A DNA stretch of 11,335 nt from Alphaproteobacteria bacterium (GTDB lineage: Bacteria > Pseudomonadota > Alphaproteobacteria > Rhodobacterales > Rhodobacteraceae), in the NCBI GenBank assembly GCA_003694465.1, contig RFKM01000026.1, forward strand, positions 1-11,335. Reading direction: 5' to 3'. This document shows positions 5,619-11,335 of the stretch, piece by piece (the stretch's first letter is position 1; every line of letters starts with the position of its first letter). The notes beneath the pieces were generated by a model. That model saw only the letters and a program-made list of their open reading frames with translations. It was not told where the DNA came from and did not search any database. The translations under genes and the position numbers were made by a program.

Positions 5619-7310
5619 ATGATCTCGCGCAGAGACTTCCTGCAGGCGGCCGTCGCCGCATCGGCGGCTTACGGGGCGAGCGGCGTTGGGGCATGGGCCC
5701 AGATCGCGGCGCGCCAAGGGCTCACCGAAAGCCATCTGCTCGATTTCGACACCTTCGGGAATGTCACGCTGATCCATGTCACCGACATTCACGGCCAGCT
5801 CGTGCCGATCTATTTCCGCGAGCCGGAGGTCAACATCGGTGTCGGCGAAAACCGGGGCAAGCCGCCGCACGTGACCGGTGCCGACTTCCTCAAGATGTAT
5901 GACATCAAGCCGGGCAGCCCCGAGGCCTATGCTCTGACGTATGAAGATTTTACCGCGCTGGCCAAGACTTATGGCAAAATGGGCGGGCTCGACCGGATCG
6001 CGACGGTGGTCAAGTCGATCCGCGCCGCGCGGCCCGATGCGCTGCTGCTCGATGGCGGCGATACCTGGCATGGCTCCTACACGGTGCTCAAGACCCAGGC
6101 GCAGGACATGGTCGACGCGATGAACATGCTCGGGCCCGACGCGATGACCTCGCATTGGGAATTCACCCTCGGCATCGACCGGGTGACCGAGATCGTCGAC
6201 AGCCTGCCCTTCCCCTTCCTCGGCGCCAACATCTTCGATGCCGAGTGGGACGAGCCGGCCTATGAGCCCTACAAGATGTTCGAGCGCGGCGGCGTGAAGA
6301 TCGCCGTGATCGGTCAGGCATTCCCCTACATGCCGATCGCCAATCCCGGCTGGATGTTCCCCGGCCTCAGCTTTGGCGTGCGCGAAGAGCGTATGGCCGA
6401 GGTGGTGGACGAGGTGCGCGCCAAGGGCGCCGAGCTGGTGGTGCTGCTCAGCCACAACGGCTTTGACGTCGACCGCAAGATGGCCCAGCGGGTGCCGGGG
6501 ATCGACATCATCCTTACCGGCCACACCCATGACGCGCTGCCCGAGCCGGTGCTGGTGGGCAAGACGATTCTCATCGCTTCCGGCTCCAACGGCAAGTTCG
6601 TCTCCCGCGTCGACCTTGATGTGCGCGACGGCCAGCTGATGGGGTTCCGGCACAAGCTGATCCCGATCTTTTCCGACGTGATCACGCCGGATGCGGAGAT
6701 GGCGGCGCATGTCGACGCCACCCGCGCACCGTTCAAGGCCGAGCTCGAAGAGGTGCTGGGCCACACCACCAGCACGCTCTACCGGCGCGGCAATTTCAAC
6801 GGCACATGGGACGATCTGATCTGCAACGCGCTCATCGAGGAACGCGAGGCCGACATTGCCCTCTCGCCGGGGTTCCGCTGGGGTCCGAGCCTCGTGGCCG
6901 ACAGCGCCATTACCCGCGAAGACCTCTACAACGCCACCGCCATGAGCTACCCCAACGCTTACCGCACCGAGATGACCGGCCAGCAGCTCAAGGTGATCCT
7001 CGAAGACGTGGCCGACAACCTGTTCAACCCCGATCCCTATTACCAGCAGGGCGGCGACATGGTGCGGGTTGGCGGCATGGGCTACCGCATCGACGTGACG
7101 AGGCCGCAGGGCGAGCGGCTTTCCAACATGACGATGCTGAAAACCGGCGAGCCCGTCGACCCCGACAAGACCTATGTTGTCGCCGGCTGGGCCAGCGTCC
7201 AGGAAGGAACGGAAGGCCCGGCGATCTTCGATCTGGTCGAGGGCTGGATCAAGCGCAAGGGCACCGTGTCGATCGACCCGAACAAGTCGGTTGAAGTTGT
7301 CGGTGCGTGA
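5619..7310 (+). CDS. soxB: SoxB, periplasmic sulfate thiohydrolase
   Basis: The 563-residue protein starts with a Tat signal, SRRDFLQAA, consistent with export as a folded dimanganese enzyme. The metallophosphoesterase domain shows the metal-binding motifs in order: TDIHGQ (Asp56, His58), DGGDTWHGS (Asp145 to Thr149), SHWEF with His179 (the GNHE position of 5'-nucleotidases, altered as is usual in SoxB), LSHNGFD (His279) and GHTHD (His302, His304). A 5'-nucleotidase-type C-terminal domain follows from about residue 370. SoxB hydrolyses sulfate from SoxY-bound S-thiosulfonate. GGAGGGG (5608-5614) lies 4 bases before the ATG. Length and motifs are normal for the family. Downstream, where soxC would be expected, lies the DsrE-family gene. 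Confidence 0.96.
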   Translation: MISRRDFLQAAVAASAAYGASGVGAWAQIAARQGLTESHLLDFDTFGNVTLIHVTDIHGQLVPIYFREPEVNIGVGENRGKPPHVTGADFLKMYDIKPGSPEAYALTYEDFTALAKTYGKMGGLDRIATVVKSIRAARPDALLLDGGDTWHGSYTVLKTQAQDMVDAMNMLGPDAMTSHWEFTLGIDRVTEIVDSLPFPFLGANIFDAEWDEPAYEPYKMFERGGVKIAVIGQAFPYMPIANPGWMFPGLSFGVREERMAEVVDEVRAKGAELVVLLSHNGFDVDRKMAQRVPGIDIILTGHTHDALPEPVLVGKTILIASGSNGKFVSRVDLDVRDGQLMGFRHKLIPIFSDVITPDAEMAAHVDATRAPFKAELEEVLGHTTSTLYRRGNFNGTWDDLICNALIEEREADIALSPGFRWGPSLVADSAITREDLYNATAMSYPNAYRTEMTGQQLKVILEDVADNLFNPDPYYQQGGDMVRVGGMGYRIDVTRPQGERLSNMTMLKTGEPVDPDKTYVVAGWASVQEGTEGPAIFDLVEGWIKRKGTVSIDPNKSVEVVGA

Positions 7311-7436
7311 ATGGCCGGCCACCGGGCCCACGAAGGTAACCATCACGTCCGATTCGGGGAATGTCGGCTCGGGCGCCACCGCGTGTCGCACGGGCCATGG
7401 CACCTTTCAGACTGACTGCAACCGGAGGAACACCAC

Positions 7437-7874
7437 ATGAAAAAGCTTGCACTCGCGGGGCTGCTGAGCCTTGCCACGTCCGCCGCCGCGTTCGCCGCGG
7501 GCGAGACCCATCACGTCGCCTTTCATGTCGATCAGAACGATCCGAAGGTGATGACCCTCGCTCTCAACAACGCCGAGAACGTCGCCGCCTATTATGAGGC
7601 CCAAGGCGATGAGGTGGTGATCGAGATGGTCGCCTACGGGCCGGGGCTCAACATGTTCATCGACGGCAAGAGCCCGGTCGCCGACCGGATCGAGCGGATG
7701 GCGCTGGAAATGGAAGGGCATCTGACCTTCTCGGCCTGTGGCAACACGCTCAAGAAGATGACGGCAAAACTCGGCTCGGAGCCGCCGCTCATTTCCGAGG
7801 CACGCGTGGTGCCGGCGGGCGTCGTCCGTCTGATGGAACTGCAGGAAGAGGGTTACGCCTACATCAAGCCCTGA
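7437..7874 (+). CDS. Exported DsrE/F-family protein
   Basis: The 145-residue protein has a Sec signal peptide (about residues 1-21, ending AFA-A) and one DsrE-like domain: VAFHVDQND at about 27-35, VVAYGPGLNMF-type strand-loop at about 64-74, and FSACGNTLKKM with Cys101, the usual conserved cysteine position of the family. Cytoplasmic relatives such as DsrE and TusD carry sulfane sulfur on this cysteine. This one is predicted periplasmic, so it could accept sulfur from SoxY, which is inference. It lies 126 bases after soxB on the same strand with a strong site GGAGGAA (7424-7430) and a 6-base gap, and it is the last gene before two hairpins. Similar exported members are usually annotated only as DsrE family protein, so no symbol is given. 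Confidence 0.85.
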   Translation: MKKLALAGLLSLATSAAAFAAGETHHVAFHVDQNDPKVMTLALNNAENVAAYYEAQGDEVVIEMVAYGPGLNMFIDGKSPVADRIERMALEMEGHLTFSACGNTLKKMTAKLGSEPPLISEARVVPAGVVRLMELQEEGYAYIKP

Positions 7875-7883
7875 CCGGGCACG

Positions 7884-7923
7884 AGGGGTTGCGCCTTTGG
7901 AGCGATCACGCGGCGCAACCCCT
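7884..7923 (+). terminator. Perfect 12-bp stem after the DsrE-family gene
   Basis: AGGGGTTGCGCC (7884-7895) pairs perfectly with GGCGCAACCCCT (7912-7923) around a 16-base loop, starting ten bases after the stop of the DsrE-family gene. There is no T-run after it, so it is not a classical intrinsic terminator, but its place between two convergent genes fits the end of the sox transcript. Confidence 0.6.
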
Positions 7924-7940
7924 TCGCTGGGCATATCCGC

Positions 7941-7974
7941 CGGCCTCGATCCTTGCTCACGCAGGATCCGGCCG
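7941..7974. terminator. Second hairpin between convergent genes
   Basis: CGGCC-TC-GATCCT (7941-7953) pairs with AGGATC-C-GGCCG (7963-7974) apart from the small internal loop, with a nine-base hairpin loop. It lies between the first hairpin and the stop of the leftward Lrp gene at 8014. It could serve either strand, since transcription from both sides converges here. No T-tract is seen on either side. Confidence 0.4.
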
Positions 7975-8013
7975 CCGCATGACGCTGCCGCCCGCGCATC
8001 CGGCGCCGGCGCC

Positions 8014-8484
8014 TCAGAAGTGCTGCACGCCGCGGTCGCGCACGCTTTCCATCGACACATAGGTCGAGGTGGCGGCGACGTGGGGCAGCGCCGAGATACT
8101 GTCAGCCAGAACGCGGCGATATTCGCCAATGTCGCGGGTGCGGATCTTCACGAGATAGTCGAACCCGCCGGCGATCATGTGGCACTCCTCAACTTCGGGA
8201 ATCGCCCGCACCGCCGCGTTGAAGGCCTGCAGCGCCTGCTCTCGCGTGTCCGACAGCCGCACTTCGAGAAAGGCGATATGGTCGAGCCCGAGGCGGCGGG
8301 CCGACAGCTCGGCGCGGTAGCCCAATATCACCCCTTCGGCCTCGAGCCGGCGCACCCGGGCAATCACCGGCGTCTTGGAAAGGCCGACGGCGCGGGCAAG
8401 ATCGGTCATCGAGATGCGGCCATCGCGGGTGAGAATTGCGAGGATCCGCCGGTCGATACGGTCGAGAGGGGTGACGTCGGGCAT
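8014..8484 (-). CDS. putR: Lrp/AsnC-family regulator, probable PutR
   Basis: The 156-residue protein has an N-terminal helix-turn-helix (about residues 6-50; DRRILAIL, MTDLARAVGLSKTPVIARVRRLE) and a C-terminal RAM ligand-binding domain (about 68-145) with the family motif IAGGFDYLVKI. Lrp-type PutR activates putA in the presence of proline in Rhodobacter capsulatus and Agrobacterium, and is divergent from putA there, as here. The frame is open to an ATG at 8550, but I place the start at 8484: the helix-turn-helix begins at once, and AAGGA on the minus strand lies 7 bases before it, whereas the added 22 residues would be encoded by the AT-rich control region. The PutR name rests on position; other Lrp members share the fold. 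Confidence 0.85.
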   Translation of the reverse strand: MPDVTPLDRIDRRILAILTRDGRISMTDLARAVGLSKTPVIARVRRLEAEGVILGYRAELSARRLGLDHIAFLEVRLSDTREQALQAFNAAVRAIPEVEECHMIAGGFDYLVKIRTRDIGEYRRVLADSISALPHVAATSTYVSMESVRDRGVQHF

Positions 8485-8600
8485 CCTGATTTCCTTTTTG
8501 TGAAATCGATTTTGGTTCAGTTTCCTATCATCTCCATTTGTCTGGTCCAACAGGCTATCGGCGCTGCGGTATCATGGTCGCAGACCTGAGGGAGGGACCG
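8485..8600. promoter_or_regulatory. Divergent putR/putA control region with AT-rich palindrome
   Basis: This 116-base interval is richer in A and T on its putR side than anything else in the window. It holds the perfect palindrome AAATCGATTT (8503-8512), and GATTTC (8488-8493) is repeated inverted as GAAATC (8502-8507). Lrp-family proteins bind degenerate AT-rich dyads, so these are candidate sites for autoregulation of putR and activation of putA. I see no good sigma-70 -35/-10 pair for putA, which would suit a promoter that needs an activator. The putA ribosome binding site AGGGAGGG lies at 8589-8596. Confidence 0.5.
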
Positions 8601-11335
8601 ATGATTGCACCCGATCGCAGATGGGACACGAACAAGCGCCGCGACGAAGGCGCCCTGATCGAAGACCTTGTGGCGCTCGCCGAACTCGACGCCCCGGCGC
8701 GCCAGCGCATCGTGGCCCGCGCCACCGACCTCGTGAAACGGATACGCCAAGCTTCGCGTCCGGGGCTCATGGACGTGTTTCTTGCCGAATACGGCCTTTC
8801 GACCGAGGAAGGGGTGGCGCTCATGTGCCTCGCCGAGGCGCTGTTGCGGGTGCCCGACGCACCCACGATCGACGCGCTGATCGAAGACAAGATCGCCCCC
8901 TCCGACTGGTCGCGCCATCTCGGCCACTCTTCCTCGCCGCTGGTCAATGCCTCGACATGGGGGCTTCTGCTCACCGGCAAGGTGCTCGACGAAAGCGCGG
9001 CCGGCATTGCCGGGCAACTGCGCGCGATGGTCCGGCGTCTCGGCGAGCCGGTCATCCGCGCGGCGGTCTCGGCGGCGATGCGGGAGATGGGGCGCCAGTT
9101 CGTTCTCGGACAAGACATCGAGGCGGCAATGCAGCGCGCGCGCGCGAACGAGGCGCGGGGCTTTACCTATTCCTACGACATGCTCGGCGAAGCGGCGATG
9201 ACGGCGCAGGACGCCGCCCGCTATGCCGCCGCCTATGCGCGCGCCATCGACGCCATTTCGGCCGCCTGCACCCATGCCGAGATTGCCGCCAACCCGGGAA
9301 TCTCGGTCAAGCTCTCGGCCCTGCATCCGCGCTACGAAGTGGCCAAGACCGCGCGCGTGATGGACGAACTTGTTCCGGTCCTGCGCGATCTGGCGCGCCG
9401 GGCGGCGAAGGCCCGCATGGGCCTCAATGTCGATGCCGAAGAGGCCGACCGCCTTGGCCTGTCGCTCGCCGTCATCGAGGCGGTGATGGCCGACCCGGAG
9501 CTTTCCGGCTGGGAAGGGTTCGGCGTCGTGGTGCAGGCCTACGGGCGGCGCGCGGGCGAGGTGATCGACGGCGTGCACGAGATGGCGCTGAAACATCGCC
9601 GCCGGGTAATGGTCAGGCTGGTGAAGGGCGCCTACTGGGACAGCGAGATCAAGCATGCGCAGGTCGAGGGGCTCGCGGATTTTCCGGTTTTCACCCGCAA
9701 GGCGGCGAGCGACGTGAGCTACATCGCCCTGGCGCGCAAGCTGCTTGGCCTGACCGAAGAGATCTACCCGCAATTCGCCACCCACAACGCCCATACCGTT
9801 GCGGCGGTTCTCGAGATGGCGCGGGATCTGCCCCGCGAGGCCTTCGAGTTCCAGCGTCTCCACGGCATGGGTAAGGCGCTGCACGAGATCGTGCACGAGC
9901 AGGAGGGCACGCGGTGCCGGATCTATGCCCCGGTCGGCGCGCACCGCGACCTTTTGGCCTATCTGGTGCGCCGCCTGCTCGAGAACGGCGCCAACTCCTC
10001 GTTCGTCAACCAGATCGTCGACGAAACCGTGCCCCCCGAGCGCGTTGCCGCCTGCCCCTTCGAGGCGCTTTCCGCCCCGCCCGGCCCGCATGAGCCGAAG
10101 CTCGTGAAGGGGCCCGATCTCTTTGCCCCGGAACGGCGCAATTCCCGCGGTTTCGACCTCAGCGACAGCACCGAGCTTGACCGGATCGACGCCGCCCGCG
10201 CCCGGCCCGAGGGCCTTTCGGTCGCCCCGATCATTGCCGGCATTGCCCGCGGCGGGCGCACCGAGCCGATCACCAACCCGGCGAGCGGCGCGCAGATCGG
10301 CACCGTTACCCTCGCCAGCGCCGCCGACGTCGAAACCGCCCTTGCCGCCGCCCGCCCGTGGGAGGCCTCGGCCGATGAACGGGCGGCGGTTCTGAACCGC
10401 GCCGCCGATCTTTACGAGGAAGATTTCGGCACGCTGTTCTCGCTTCTCGCGGCCGAGGCGGGCAAGACCCTGCCCGATGCCGTGGCCGAACTGCGCGAGG
10501 CGGTCGATTTCCTGCGCTATTATGCCGCCGGGGCGGGCGGGCTTTCAGCGCCGGCGCGCGGGGTGTTTGCCTGCATCTCGCCGTGGAACTTCCCGCTTGC
10601 CATCTTCACCGGGCAGATCGCGGCGGCACTGGCTGCCGGCAACGGTGTGCTCGCCAAGCCCGCCGAGACGACGCCGGCCATCGCCGCATGGGGCATCGGC
10701 AAGCTGCATGCCGCCGGCGTTCCGGCCGATGTGTTGCAACTCCTGCCCGGCCACGGCCGCGAGATCGGCGCGGCGCTGACGTCCGATCCGCGGGTGAAAG
10801 GTGTCGCCTTCACCGGCTCGACCGCCACCGCCCGCCACATTCAGCGCGCCATGGCCGAGGGCTGCCTGCCCGGCACGCCTCTGATCGCCGAGACCGGCGG
10901 GCTGAACGCGATGATCGTCGATTCCACCGCCCTGCCCGAACAGGCGGTGCGCGATGTCATCACCTCGGCCTTCCGCTCGGCGGGGCAGCGCTGCTCGGCC
11001 CTGCGCTGCCTCTACGTGCAGGAGGATATCGCCCCCGACTTCCGAGAGATGCTGATCGGGGCGATGAACGAACTCGAGATTGGCGACCCGTGGCATCTGT
11101 CCACCGACGTCGGCCCGGTGATCACCGAAGCGGCGAAGGCCGACATCGAGGGTCATGTCGCCGCGGCACGAGGCGAGGGGCGGCTTCTGCACCGCCTGAA
11201 AGCCCCCGACACGGGTTCTTTCGTTGCCCCGGCGCTGATCGAGGTGCGCGGCATTTCCGATCTCACGCGCGAGGTCTTTGGCCCGGTCCTGCATATCGCC
11301 ACCTTCCCGGCGGCCGAGCTCGAACGCGTCATCGA
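8601..11335 (+). CDS. putA: PutA, bifunctional proline dehydrogenase / P5C dehydrogenase (3' end cut by the window)
   Basis: The open frame runs 911 codons to the right edge without a stop. PutA oxidises proline to pyrroline-5-carboxylate on FAD and then oxidises glutamate semialdehyde to glutamate with NAD. The proline dehydrogenase barrel occupies about residues 160-480 and ends with the substrate-binding motif RRLLENGANSSFVNQ (Arg457, Arg458). The aldehyde dehydrogenase part starts near 545 and shows ISPWNFPL (about 659), AFTGST, the general base ETGG (Glu764) and the nucleophile GQRCSA (Cys798). There is no ribbon-helix-helix domain before the dimerisation arm, so unlike Escherichia coli PutA it should not be its own repressor; the divergent Lrp gene fits. 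The start at 8601 follows AGGGAGGG (8589-8596) by 4 bases. The C-terminal end of the dehydrogenase domain lies beyond the window. Confidence 0.96.
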   Translation, partial: MIAPDRRWDTNKRRDEGALIEDLVALAELDAPARQRIVARATDLVKRIRQASRPGLMDVFLAEYGLSTEEGVALMCLAEALLRVPDAPTIDALIEDKIAPSDWSRHLGHSSSPLVNASTWGLLLTGKVLDESAAGIAGQLRAMVRRLGEPVIRAAVSAAMREMGRQFVLGQDIEAAMQRARANEARGFTYSYDMLGEAAMTAQDAARYAAAYARAIDAISAACTHAEIAANPGISVKLSALHPRYEVAKTARVMDELVPVLRDLARRAAKARMGLNVDAEEADRLGLSLAVIEAVMADPELSGWEGFGVVVQAYGRRAGEVIDGVHEMALKHRRRVMVRLVKGAYWDSEIKHAQVEGLADFPVFTRKAASDVSYIALARKLLGLTEEIYPQFATHNAHTVAAVLEMARDLPREAFEFQRLHGMGKALHEIVHEQEGTRCRIYAPVGAHRDLLAYLVRRLLENGANSSFVNQIVDETVPPERVAACPFEALSAPPGPHEPKLVKGPDLFAPERRNSRGFDLSDSTELDRIDAARARPEGLSVAPIIAGIARGGRTEPITNPASGAQIGTVTLASAADVETALAAARPWEASADERAAVLNRAADLYEEDFGTLFSLLAAEAGKTLPDAVAELREAVDFLRYYAAGAGGLSAPARGVFACISPWNFPLAIFTGQIAAALAAGNGVLAKPAETTPAIAAWGIGKLHAAGVPADVLQLLPGHGREIGAALTSDPRVKGVAFTGSTATARHIQRAMAEGCLPGTPLIAETGGLNAMIVDSTALPEQAVRDVITSAFRSAGQRCSALRCLYVQEDIAPDFREMLIGAMNELEIGDPWHLSTDVGPVITEAAKADIEGHVAAARGEGRLLHRLKAPDTGSFVAPALIEVRGISDLTREVFGPVLHIATFPAAELERVI

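Noticed and set aside
5322..7403. A 693-codon frame antisense to soxA/soxB
   Set aside because: It lies opposite certain genes, is rich in His, Arg, Asp and Gly as expected of the complement of GC-rich coding DNA, and shows no family motif.
7311..7415. A 34-codon histidine-rich frame directly after soxB
   Set aside because: It has no ribosome binding site of its own beyond soxB coding sequence, no similarity recognised, and a length expected by chance in GC-rich DNA.
8517..10091. A 524-codon frame antisense to putA
   Set aside because: It is explained as the shadow of putA, whose own frame is open for 911 codons with catalytic motifs.
1..11335. CRISPR array, tRNA, insertion sequence or attachment site
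   Set aside because: No regularly spaced repeats, tRNA-like cloverleaf, transposase or terminal inverted repeats were seen on reading both strands.

Overview
The window is a GC-rich stretch of an alphaproteobacterial genome, most likely a member of the Rhodobacteraceae/Paracoccaceae. The evidence is the gene order soxS (divergent), soxV, soxW, soxX, soxY, soxZ, soxA, soxB, which is the Paracoccus pantotrophus type, followed by an Lrp-type regulator divergent from a bifunctional putA, as in Rhodobacter capsulatus. Species cannot be decided from the sequence. One 11.3 kb stretch carries two unrelated modules: periplasmic thiosulfate oxidation (about 249-7874) and proline catabolism (about 8014 to the right edge).

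Left flank (1-1663). After about 250 bases with no convincing gene (it holds a ten-G tract and small hairpins) come two DUF302-type proteins encoded convergently with overlapping stop codons. The first, on +, is membrane-anchored. The second, on -, has a signal peptide and sits in a two-gene unit behind soxS, a CxxC thioredoxin. The repressor gene soxR, which accompanies soxS in Paracoccus, is not in this window.

Sox operon (1730-7874). SoxV (CcdA-like) passes reductant across the membrane to the periplasmic thioredoxin SoxW. SoxX and diheme SoxA form the SoxXA cytochrome that conjugates thiosulfate to the cysteine of SoxY, which is carried by SoxZ. SoxB hydrolyses the sulfone group to sulfate. 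Where Paracoccus has soxCD (sulfane dehydrogenase), this locus has a single small exported DsrE-family protein with a conserved cysteine, and the cluster then ends at two hairpins. No soxCD, soxE or soxF is present here. Unless soxCD lies elsewhere, the pathway would remove the sulfone sulfur but leave a sulfane sulfur on SoxY, which makes the DsrE and DUF302 proteins candidates for handling it. The soxW-soxX gap holds a terminator-like hairpin and a perfect 15-bp palindrome in front of soxX. The soxA-soxB gap holds a long hairpin.

Proline module (8014-11335). An Lrp/AsnC regulator (probable PutR) faces left and putA faces right, with an AT-rich palindrome between them. PutA starts directly with its dimerisation arm and proline dehydrogenase region, without an N-terminal ribbon-helix-helix DNA-binding domain, which fits regulation by the neighbouring Lrp protein. 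PutA runs off the right edge within its aldehyde dehydrogenase domain.
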